In this document: piece by piece, positions 1-11,192 of the stretch
How the letters are laid out: the number at the start of each line of letters is the position of its first letter
Position numbering within the stretch: the stretch's first letter is position 1
Assembly (NCBI GenBank): GCA_013339895.1
Contig: JABACO010000085.1
Span: 62,001 to 126,000, forward strand
DNA: 64,000 nt
Reading direction: 5' to 3'
DNA from: Ephydatia muelleri
Taxonomy: Eukaryota; Porifera; Demospongiae; Spongillida; Spongillidae
Made by a program: the position numbers and the translations under genes
Notes under the pieces: generated by a model
What the model was told of the DNA's origin: nothing
The model's database searches: none
The model's input: the letters and a program-made list of their open reading frames with translations, nothing else

Positions 1-599
1 AAGAAGTTATCAAAATTTATTGTTGCTATTGATGTGTTCAGTTCGTTAATTTTTACTCTATCCGTCACGGAGATACAGCTGTGCAAAGTTAATGCACATT
101 TCCCGCTCGATTGCACCATTTTTGCATGCAACCCGTGTTTCAATCCACAATAAATTTTGATAACTTCTTAATTTGTTCCGCCCATTTCTCCCTTAAACTA
201 AGCTAGCCGTTCCCAACTGTTTTTTGTCTCACTCAGGCAGTGAGTTTATGCGGGAAAGTTAAAGGAAGAAGAACGCTGCTCAGTTCCAGACGATCGTACC
301 AAATTAACGGACCCAAGTGAATGGTTGCAGTATAACCTTGCGCCTCCCACGTCGCCGGCAGTATTCAAAACGGCACGCGTAAGGCTATTTGCTACGCACT
401 CACATCATCCTCTAGTCGTGTAATAAAGCTTTCCTATTTGCCATCATCTTGCTAAAATCATCGTCTTATATCTGCCACGCCCACTCGGCTACGATTGCAA
501 TGATTTCGGTCTCACACAACTTTCAGCTCACACATAGTACATGAACTCATGCTGGCTCCCACTTGTGCACACACTTGCATTGTTGCGTACATGGCCCTG

Positions 600-1905
600 T
601 ACACTATCGTATGGCATATTTTATACACGACCACACACACACGCACACACACACAGACATACACACACACACACACACTCATGTACAGCGTACTTGCACA
701 CACCAGTTATACATGTGGCAAACAATACACCTGTCTGATGATGGTACAAACACTCTCACTCACAAACATTGTCACATGCACATTTATTCTATTCAATTCA
801 ACTGCACTTGTGCATGCTGTACAGACCACTGATTCTATGTAAATTTGTGTACCAAGCTTTCTGTACATGTATCGTTTCTCCAAGGATTGAATACATTGTG
901 TCCCCATTAGGTACTCTAAATGTACACAAACATTGCACACTTGCACACACACACCACTGTATAAATGTGGCAATACACATGCAAAAACGCTCACACACAA
1001 CTTATAGATACACAGACACCCACATGACATACACCCACAAACACACACACATACGGACACACTCACAGACACAGGCACAGACACACACACAACACACAGA
1101 CACACACACACACACAGACACACACATAGACACACACACAACATACACACAGACACACACACAGACACATACACAGACGCACACACAGACGCACACACAC
1201 AGACACACATACAGACACACAGACACACACAGACACACACACAGACACACACACATACAGACACACACACAGACAGACACACACACACACAGGCACACAC
1301 AGACACACACACAGACGCACACACAGACACACACACACACAGGCACGCATAGACCCACACAACACACTCTCACACGACAGACACAGACACACACAGACAT
1401 GCACACACACAGACATGCACATGAAATACACAGACACACACACACGACATACACACAGACACGCACAGACACACATGGACACAGGCTCACACACACGAAA
1501 TTCAGACACACACATGCACAGACACACGACAGACAGACTCACATGACAGACAGACACACAGACGCGGGCACACATGGACACACAAGCATAGACACACACA
1601 TGCAGACGCACACACATGCACAGACACACACACACACACACAAGATACACACATGCCATACACACACAGACACACAAGCACACAAAGACACACGCACGAA
1701 ATACACAAACACACCTACAGACACACACATGAAATACACAGACACGCAGAATACATGCACACAGACTCATACAAAAAAAATACATATAGACACACACACG
1801 AAATACACATAGACACACACATGCAGACACACACAGAGACACACATGGACACACAGATACACACACGACATACACACAGACACACACATATACAGACACA
1901 CATGT
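600..1905 (+). repeat. Degenerate CA-rich minisatellite, copy 1
   Basis: The tract is built of short variants of CACACAGA interspersed with ATG/GCA-containing units such as GACACACACATG. Inverted counterparts are at 11365-12270 in copy 2, and a direct counterpart is at 14010-15050 in copy 3. It codes for nothing credible: all frames give Thr-His or Cys-Val dipeptide repeats. Confidence 0.85.
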
Positions 1906-2080
1906 AGCTACATGTACCTATGTGTATGTACCGTCTCTAAAGTGCAAGCTCTATGTCGTATACTCCCAAAGAATTGGTTCTCAGCCCCCATAGGATTGGT
2001 GTCCCGTACCACTGTATGCATGTGGCAAAGTATATCACTGTATTCACCACAGCACTGGCCCATGGTACAATTTTAAAAAA

Positions 2081-2112
<32 letters not shown>

Positions 2113-2575
2113 GTGGCTGATATCTTTTGAGCAAAATGAATAATTAAGTCTACATGTAGAGATGCACGAATTCATTTTTAATCATGATGCGTATTGAAAA
2201 AGTTGTTGTCGGCTATCATTCCTTGATGAGATTTACACAGTTGGCCAAAAATTGGTGGTGTTGTGTGGAGGGTCCCTGTAGCGACGTGCATAAGACTTTA
2301 AGTTCTTACACACTCACATCCATCTTTTTGTAGTTAAGTACAATTGTGTAATAAAGATTTCCTGTTTGGCAAAATCCTTGATCCTTGAACAACTTCTTAT
2401 CATTCTTTATGCCTCCACTACTCAGCTAGGTGGCTTGTGTACCAGTTGCAGAGACTTGAGTCTCTCTTTGCCCATACAATATTTAGCTCACACAGAGTAC
2501 ATGAACATGCCCTCATATTGGTTCACACACCCTGATGCATGTGTATATGTTGTGCAAATGCGTCTGTACATCCTG

Positions 2576-2577
<2 letters not shown>

Positions 2578-2671
<94 letters not shown>
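2578..2671 (+). repeat. Perfect (CA)n microsatellite, copy 1
   Basis: This is a pure CA run of about 94 bp inside the spacer. Equivalent runs are about 67 bp at 10632-10698 (copy 2, as TG) and about 41 bp at 15733-15773 (copy 3). A different long CA run (13674-13760) sits in the left TIR of copy 3, where copies 1 and 2 have only short interrupted runs. Confidence 0.95.
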
Positions 2672-3519
2672 AATCTCTGTGCTCTGTATTGTTGCAAGCA
2701 GACGTATACTCTAGCACTCTGTACAAGTGCTCGTCTGACCTGTAAAAAAACCTTTTCGGAGTACAGTATAATGAATATCGTTACTAGCTTGCAATCGATA
2801 TGTCTGTGTAAACTTACCCGACCTACCACGATCTGCAACGATAAGGGAGGTACAATAATTTCATCGCAGGTCTCGCAGGCCTACTGTTTCCATCAGCACA
2901 ATGTTGCGTGCATGTCCCATGTCGCACTAATTGAATGCAGCGAATTAAACGAGTGTACATGAACTCAGATTGCTGTTCCTCACCATAAGTACAAAGTATG
3001 TAGTGCCTTGCTATAACCTTCTACGAGTAGTCATTTAATAATACAGTGCGACACGCAACACTGTGCTGCCTCTTCTAGTTGAAGAAGGATGTACCACGCA
3101 GGTAAGTTTTTTTTTTTTGAAGGGCGATGGTTCTGCCTGGCGATGAATTACCCTATCATTGCTGATTGCGGTAGGTCAGGGCCCGTGGTAAGTTTACACA
3201 GACACAATGGATAGCAATATTCATCATTCCACGAGCACTCAAGATAAACAGAAGCCTCTTGAGCTTGTTTGCTAACCATGGCATATCCTTATGACTTGTC
3301 CCTTGTGTCAGGGGACAGTCCTATAAGGACACAATGTATGCATAAAGGACCAGTCCTATGACACTACAGTGTACACGTTGCTACATGTACCTGCATGTGT
3401 AGACATGTCTCATGGTCTCATGAGCTGTTCAATGGATAGATCAAGAGCAGGCATTCAGTGAGAGAAAATGTGTGTACCATCATTATCAGAGAGCACTACT
3501 GTTTTTTTCCACATGAACA

Positions 3520-5070
3520 ACAGTGTGTGCTTTGTGTAACACGTGTCTGTGCACATGTGCGAGTCTGTGTGTGCATCTGTATATCTGTGTGTGTATCTGT
3601 ATGTGTGTCTGTGTGTATTGTGTGTGTATCTGTGAGTGTATGTCTGTTGTGTCTGTGCATGTGTGTCTATATGTATTTTGTGTGTGCGAGTCTGTGTGCA
3701 AGTCTGCGTGTCTGTGTGTGTCTGTGTGTCTGTGTGTGTGTGTGTATTTCGTGAGTGTCTATATATTTCGTGTGTCTGTGTGTGCTTGTGTGTCCGTGTG
3801 CGTGTGTGTATTTCGTGAGTGTCTATATATTTCGTGCGTGTCTGTGTGTGCTTGTGTGTCCGTGTGCGTGTGTGTGTGTCTGTCGTGTGCGTATGTTCCT
3901 GTGTGTCTGTGCATGTGTGTGTCTGAGTGTTTTGTGTGACTGTCTCGTGTGTGTGTGTCTGTGTATTTCGTGTGTGCCTGTGTATGCATGTGTGTCTGTG
4001 TGTGCTAGTGTGTATTTCCATGTGTGTGTGTGCATGTGTGTGTGTGTGTGTTTGTCATATGCGTGTGTCGTGTGTTTTGTGTGTCCATGTGTGTGTCTGT
4101 GTATCTGTGTGTGTGTTTGTATGCGTCTGTGTGTATGTCATGTGTGTGTCTGGGTGCGTTAGTGTGTCTGTGTGTGTTTTGTATGTGTTTGTGTGTATGT
4201 CATACATGTGTGTCTGCGTGTGCGTTTGTGTGTGTTTGTATGCGTCTGTGTGTATGCATGTGTGTCTGTGTGTGCATGTGTGTGCTAGTGTGTATTTCAT
4301 GCATGTGTGTGTTTTGTGTGTCTGTGTGTGCTAGTGTGTATTTCCATGTGTGTGTGTATGTGTGTGTGTGCGTGTATGTGTTTGTCATATGCGTGTCGTG
4401 TGTTTTGTGTGTCTATGTGTATCTGTGTATCTGTGTGTGTGTTTGTATGCATCTGTGTGTATGTCATGTGTGTGTCTGTGTGCGTTAGTGTGTGTGTGTG
4501 TGTTAGTGTGTCTCTGTGTGTGTGTTTGTATGCGTCAGTGTGTATGTCATGTGTGTGTGTGCGTTTGTGTGTGTGTGTGCGTTAGTGTGTCTGTGGGTGT
4601 ATGTCATATGTCTGTGTGTGTCTGTGTGGGTGTGTGCGCGTTAGTATTTCTGTGTGTATGTCATGTGTCTGTGTGTGTCTGTGTGAGTGTGTCTGTGTGT
4701 GTGTGTTTGTATGCGTCTGTGTGTATGTCATGTGTGTGTGTTAGTGTGTCTGTGTGTGCATTTGTGTGTCTGTGTATGTCATGTGTCTGTGTGTGCCTGT
4801 GTGTGTGCGTTAGTGTGTCTGTGTGTGCATTTGTGTGTCTGTGTGTGTGTGCCTGTGCATGTGCATGTGCATGTGTGTGTTATGCAAGCTTGGTACACAA
4901 ATTGAAATGCAGTCTGTGTGCGTTAGTGTGTCTGTGTGTGCATTTGTGTAAATATTTGGTCATGTGTCTGTGTGTGTGTGTGTATGTGTGTGTGCGTCAG
5001 TGTGTCTGTGTGTGCATTTGTGTGTCTGTGTGTGTATGTCATGTGCCTGTGCATGTGCATCTGTGTGTTA
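3520..5070 (+). repeat. TG-rich minisatellite, copy 1
   Basis: TGTGTCTG-type units are arranged in longer blocks. Landmarks GTGTATTTCCATG and GTTTGTCATATG recur together (about 4011/4050 and 4336/4382), giving a higher-order unit near 300 bp. The inverted counterpart in copy 2 is at about 8215-9760. Confidence 0.85.
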
Positions 5071-6086
5071 TGCAAGCTTGGTCCGAAATGCAATCAGCTG
5101 AATTGAATAGAATACATGTGCATATGACAATGTGAGTGAGAGTGTTTGTACCCATCATCAGACAGGTGTATTGTTTGCCACATGTATAACTGTACATGTG
5201 TGTGTGTATGTGTGTGTGTGTGTGTGTGTATGTCTGTGTGTGTGTGTGCGTGTGTGTGTGATCGTGTATAAAATATGCCATACGATAGTGTACAGGGCCA
5301 TGTACGCAACAATGCAAGTGTGTGCACAAGTGGGAGCCAGCATGAGTTCATGTACTATGTGTGAGCTGTGAGACCGAAATCATTGCAATCGTAGCCGAGT
5401 GGGCGTGGCAGATATAAGACGATGATTTTAGCAAGATGATGGCAAATAGGAAAGCTTTATTACACGACTAGAGGATGATGTGAGTGCGTAGCAAATAGCC
5501 TTTTGCGTGCCGTTTTGAATACTGCCGGCGACGTGGGAGGCGCAAGGTTATACTGCAACCATTCACTTGGGTCCGTTAAATTGGTACGATCGTCTGGAAC
5601 TGAGCAGCGTTCTTCTTCCTTTAACTTTCCCGCATAAACTCACTGCCTGAGTGAGACAAAAACAGTTGGGAACGGCTAAGGGAGAAATGGGCGGAACAAA
5701 GAAGTTATCAAAATTTATTGTGGATTGAACACGGGTTGCATGCAAAAATGGTGCAATCGAGCGGGAAATGTGCATTAACTTTGCACAGCTGTATCTCCGT
5801 GACGGATAAAGTAACAATTAACGAACTGAACACATCAATAGCAACAGGACCCCTGTACGTACATACTGAATTTGAAGCGATTTAAACTTTCCTAGCTGAA
5901 GATGTGGCGGTTTTGAACCCCATGGGGTATCGGACTTCGTAGCATCAGCAAGGAACTAGTGCAAGGCCCAAAATACGTTTTCCCGTAGTGAAATGGTGTA
6001 GTATGAAGTGTTGAAAATAGGAAGTCGATAGCGTTAACCGTTGGGAAGTTATAGCGATTCACCCGCGATGCATTTTTATAACATTT

Positions 6087-6154
6087 GGGGAATTTCATGA
6101 GAAAAGGGACCTTATGGATATATCCATAAGGTCCCTTTTCTCATGAAATTCCCC
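6087..6154. repeat. Perfect 68 bp palindrome inserted in left arm
   Basis: The two 34-base halves, 6087-6120 and 6121-6154, are exact reverse complements with no loop. It is absent from the equivalent places in the right arm (near 7205) and in copy 3 (near 19160), where the flanks are continuous. ATTT is found on both sides (6083-6086 and 6155-6158) but only once in the uninterrupted copies, which looks like a 4 bp target duplication. Confidence 0.9.
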
Positions 6155-6294
6155 ATTTTATAATAAATGGGGCAATTTTCGCGGAAAAATGAATGAAAAC
6201 AATTTCGTTGGTCAATTTTGTTCTCTATAGCTATACTGTTCTTGTTTACCTAGCTACTGAAATTATCTTCTGCGCCCACACACACACACACACA

Positions 6295-6327
<33 letters not shown>

Positions 6328-6507
6328 GCGCACACACACACTCAAACAGATACACACTCACATGCTACAGTACTAGTACTGAGTAACGTGGTTTGCGTCG
6401 CACCAGCTAGATTTTAATCGTGGTAGCCATCTGTAGGATGGTTTAGCGTAGTTGTTGACGACCAAAGTCGCACAATTGGTGATACCACGGAATGTGATAT
6501 CGCACTA

Positions 6508-6590
6508 GTCTCGTACCCAGACCCTGATTCCCGCAGCTGCGGATGGATTACATCACCGCTACGCGGAAAGAGGGTCTGGTAAAATGCCTA
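6508..6590 (+). mobile_element. CTCG-type MITE, partial copy
   Basis: It begins AGTCTCGTACCCAGACC and contains the family core GCGGATGGATTACATCACCG, followed by an inverted GGTCTGG. The same family is at 31940-32041 and 43820-43901. The distal end of the right TIR is degraded here. Confidence 0.6.
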
Positions 6591-6707
6591 ACCAAAGTCG
6601 TTCTGAGAGCAACCGATTTTATCAGAATGCAGAGCACCCGTGACGTCATTTATGGAGTGTAATTGATCAATAAGTATTAAGTTAGACACGTATTGTATCG
6701 TCGTAAT

Positions 6708-6925
6708 ATGTATCGTTGCAAGCTGTGCGTGGCCCCCGTCCTTCAAAGCCACTGCAGAAAACAACTGGCTTCATTGACGTCAGCATCTTGCGTAGCTGCA
6801 TTAGTAGACTTAGCATGTGAGTCAGGGACAGCTAAAACCGAAGCGACACAGACGTATGCTTCTGGGTATTTGTGCAACAAGTGCTTCAACTCCATCGCCA
6901 AATATTCTGGCTGCTGCTACTGTGG
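6708..6925 (+). CDS. Possible Cys-rich zinc-binding exon
   Basis: An open frame with an ATG at 6708 encodes a short protein with CxxC near the start (CKLC) and a second pair later (YLCNKC followed by FNSIAKYS). This is the layout of a treble-clef, ZAD-like N-terminal domain found in many invertebrate transposon-associated or regulatory proteins. A plausible donor (TG/GTAAAC) falls near 6925, after which similarity of style ends. No second exon is found before the right palindrome arm begins, so it is a fragment or an orphan exon. The family is inferred from cysteine spacing only. Confidence 0.35.
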
Positions 6926-6974
6926 TAAACCTTGGACAGCTTGTACAACAGCTCTTCCTTTAAGCCAGAATATT

Positions 6975-7031
6975 ACTCAGTACTAGTACTGTAGCATGTG
7001 AGTGTGTATCTGTTTGAGTGTGTGTGTGCGC

Positions 7032-7064
<33 letters not shown>

Positions 7065-10000
7065 TGTGTGTGTGTGTGTGTGTGTGGGCGCAGAAGATAA
7101 TTTCAGTAGCTAGGTAAACAAGAACAGTATAGCTATAGAGAACAAAATTGACCAACGAAATTGTTTTCATTCATTTTTCCGCGAAAATTGCCCCATTTAT
7201 TATAAAATGTTATAAAAATGCATCGCGGGTGAATCGCTATAACTTCCCAACGGTTAACGCTATCGACTTCCTATTTTCAACACTTCATACTACACCATTT
7301 CACTACGGGAAAACGTATTTTGGGCCTTGCACTAGTTCCTTGCTGATGCTACGAAGTCCGATACCCCATAAGGTTCAAAACCGCCACATCTTCAGCTAGG
7401 AATATTTAAATCGCTTCAAATTCAGTATGTACGTACAGGGGTCCTGTTGCTATTGATGTGTTCAGTTCGTTAATTGTTACTTTATCCGTCACGGAGATAC
7501 AGCTGTGCAAAGTTAATGCACATTTCCCGCTCGATTGCACCATTTTTGCATGCAACCCGTGTTCAATCCACAATAAATTTTGATAACTTCTTTGTTCCGC
7601 CCATTTCTCCCTTAAACTAAGCTAGCCGTTCCCAACTGTTTTTGTCTCACTCAGGCAGTGAGTTTATGCGGGAAAGTTAAAGGAAGAAGAACGCTGCTCA
7701 GTTCCAGACGATCGTACCAATTTAACGGACCCAAGTGAATGGTTGCAGTATAACCTTGCGCCTCCCACGTCGCCGGCAGTATTCAAAACGGCACGCGTAA
7801 GGCTATTTGCTACGCACTCACATCATCCTCTAGTCGTGTAATAAAGCTTTCCTATTTGCCATCATCTTGCTAAAATCATCGTCTTATATCTGCCACGCCC
7901 ACTCGGCTACGATTGCAATGATTTTGGTCTCACAGCTCACACATAGTACATGAACTCATGCTGGCTCCCACTTGTGCACACACTTGCATTGTTGCGTACA
8001 TGGCCCTGTACACTATCGTATGGCATATTTTATACACGATCACACACACACGCACACACACACACAGACATACACACACACACACACACACATACACACA
8101 CACATGTACAGTTATACATGTGGCAAACAATACACCTGTCTGATGATGGGTACAAACACTCTCACTCACATTGTCATATGCACATGTATTCTATTCAATT
8201 CAGCTGATTGCATTTCGGACCAAGCTTGCATAACACACAGATGCACATGCACAGGCACATGACATACACACACAGACACACAAATGCACACACAGACACA
8301 CTGACGCACACACACATACACACACACACACAGACACATGACCAAATATTTACACAAATGCACACACAGACACACTAACGCACACAGACTGCATTTCAAT
8401 TTGTGTACCAAGCTTGCATAACACACACATGCACATGCACATGCACAGGCACACACACACAGACACACAAATGCACACACAGACACACTAACGCACACAC
8501 ACAGGCACACACAGACACATGACATACACAGACACACAAATGCACACACAGACACACTAACACACACACATGACATACACACAGATGCATACAAACACAC
8601 ACACACAGACACACTCACACAGACACACACAGACACATGACATACACACAGAAATACTAACGCGCACACACCCACACAGACACACACAGACATATGACAT
8701 ACACACACAGACACACTAACGCACACACACACACAAACGCACACACACACATGACATACACACTGACGCATACAAACACACACACAGAGACACACTAACA
8801 CACACACACACTAACGCACACAGACACACACATGACATACACACAGATGCATACAAACACACACACAGATACACAGATACACATAGACACACAAAACACA
8901 CGACACGCATATGACAAACACATACACGCACACACACACATACACACACACATGGAAATACACACTAGCACACACAGACACACAAAACACACACATGCAT
9001 GAAATACACACTAGCACACACATGCACACACAGACACACATGCATACACACAGACGCATACAAACACACACAAACGCACACGCAGACACACATGTATGAC
9101 ATACACACAAACACATACAAAACACACACAGACACACTAACGCACCCAGACACACACATGACATACACACAGACGCATACAAACACACACACAGATACAC
9201 AGACACACACATGGACACACAAAACACACGACACACGCATATGACAAACACACACACACACACATGCACACACACACATGGAAATACACACTAGCACACA
9301 CAGACACACATGCATACACAGGCACACACGAAATACACAGACACACACACACGAGACAGTCACACAAAACACTCAGACACACACATGCACAGACACACAG
9401 GAACATACGCACACGACAGACACACACACACGCACACGGACACACAAGCACACACAGACACGCACGAAATATATAGACACTCACGAAATACACACACGCA
9501 CACGGACACACAAGCACACACAGACACACACGAAATATATAGACACTCACGAAATACACACACACACACAGACACACAGACACACACAGACACGCAGACT
9601 TGCACACAGACTCGCACACACAAAATACATATAGACACACATGCACAGACACAACAGACATACACTCACAGATACACACACAATACACACAGACACACAT
9701 ACAGATACACACACAGATATACAGACGCACACACAGACTCGCACATGTGCACAGACACGTGTTACACAAAGCACACACTGTTGTTCATGTGGAAAAAAAC
9801 AGTAGTGCTCTCTGATAATGATGGTACACACATTTTCTCTCACTGAATGCCTGCTCTTGATCTATCCATTGAACAGCTCATGAGACCATGAGACATGTCT
9901 ACACATGCAGGTACATGTAGCAACGTGTACACTGTAGTGTCATAGGACTGGTCCTTTATGCATACATTGTGTCCTTATAGGACTGTCCCCTGACACAAGG

Positions 10001-10630
10001 GACAAGTCATAAGGATATGCCATGGTTAGCAAACAAGCTCAAGAGGCTTCTGTTTATCTTGAGTGCTCGTGGAATGATGAATATTGCTATCCATTGTGTC
10101 TGTGTAAACTTACCACGGGCCCTGACCTACCGCAATCAGCAATGATAGGGTAATTCATCGCCAGGCAGAACCATCGCCCTTCAAAAAAAAAAAAACTTAC
10201 CTGCGTGGTACATCCTTCTTCAACTAGAAGAGGCAGCACAGTGTTGCGTGTCGCACTGTATTATTAAATGACTACTCGTAGAAGGTTATAGCAAGGCACT
10301 ACATACTTTGTACTTATGGTGAGGAACAGCAATCTGAGTTCATGTACACTCGTTTAATTCGCTGCATTCAATTAGTGCGACATGGGACATGCACGCAACA
10401 TTGTGCTGATGGAAACAGTAGGCCTGCGAGACCTGCGATGAAATTATTGTACCTCCCTTATCGTTGCAGATCGTGGTAGGTCGGGTAAGTTTACACAGAC
10501 ATATCGATTGCAAGCTAGTAACGATATTCATTATACTGTACTCCGAAAAGGTTTTTTTACAGGTCAGACGAGCACTTGTACAGAGTGCTAGAGTATACGT
10601 CTGCTTGCAACAATACAGAGCACAGAGATT

Positions 10631-10700
<70 letters not shown>

Positions 10701-11161
10701 CAGGATGTACAGACGCATTTGCACAACATATACACATGCATCAGGGTGTGTGAACCAATATGAGGGCATGTTCATGTACTCTGTGTGAGCTAAATATTGT
10801 ATGGGCAAAGAGAGACTCAAGTCTCTGCAACTGGTACACAAGCCACCTAGCTGAGTAGTGGAGGCATAAAGAATGATAAGAAGTTGTTCAAGGATCAAGG
10901 ATTTTGCCAAACAGGAAATCTTTATTACACAATTGTACTTAACTACAAAAAGATGGATGTGAGTGTGTAAGAACTTAAAGTCTTATGCACGTCGCTACAG
11001 GGACCCTCCACACAACACCACAATTTTTGGCCAACTGTGTAAATCTCATCAAGGAATGATAGCCGACAACAACTTTTTCAATACGCATCATGATTAAAAA
11101 TGAATTCGTGCATCTCTACATGTAGACTTAATTATTCATTTTGCTCAAAAGATATCAGCCA

Positions 11162-11192
<31 letters not shown>

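Larger units (their letters stand above)
22..5846 (+). mobile_element. Foldback-like element, copy 1
   Basis: The ends are inverted copies of each other: about 22-830 and 5090-5846, giving TIRs of roughly 0.8 kb with outer end TGTTGCTATTGATG. Inside, in order, are a degenerate CA tract (about 900-1905), a mostly non-repetitive spacer (1910-3510) and a TG tract (about 3520-5070). The spacer is also quasi-palindromic: 2765-2980 is similar, inverted, to about 3035-3240. The whole element could therefore fold on itself. Long TIRs with internal tandem repeats and no transposase are the hallmark of foldback (FB/Galileo-like) elements; superfamily membership is inferred. No coding capacity is seen; the long frames are artefacts of CA/TG repeats. 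Confidence 0.7.
1..6384 (+). repeat. Left arm of giant inverted repeat
   Basis: This stretch reappears as its reverse complement at 6975-13269. The match is followed at the inner edge (6360-6384 against 6975-6999), in the TIR blocks, in the CA/TG tracts and at the outer edge. The first 20 bases match, inverted, the copy 2/copy 3 junction at 13250-13269, so the palindrome probably continues upstream of the window. Sampled blocks differ only at scattered bases and in repeat lengths, so identity looks very high; I could not compute it. The arm contains foldback copy 1 (22-5846) plus about 540 bp of flank (5847-6384). Confidence 0.9.
6385..6974 (+). other. Unique loop between the palindrome arms
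   Basis: This 590 bp segment is not shared between the two arms. Its first ~125 bp (to 6508) continue the flank also found beside copy 3 (19405-19528). After that comes a CTCG-type MITE end (6508-6590) and then sequence with a short Cys-rich open frame (6693-6925). The presence of a real loop argues against a simple read fold-back artefact. Confidence 0.8.
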
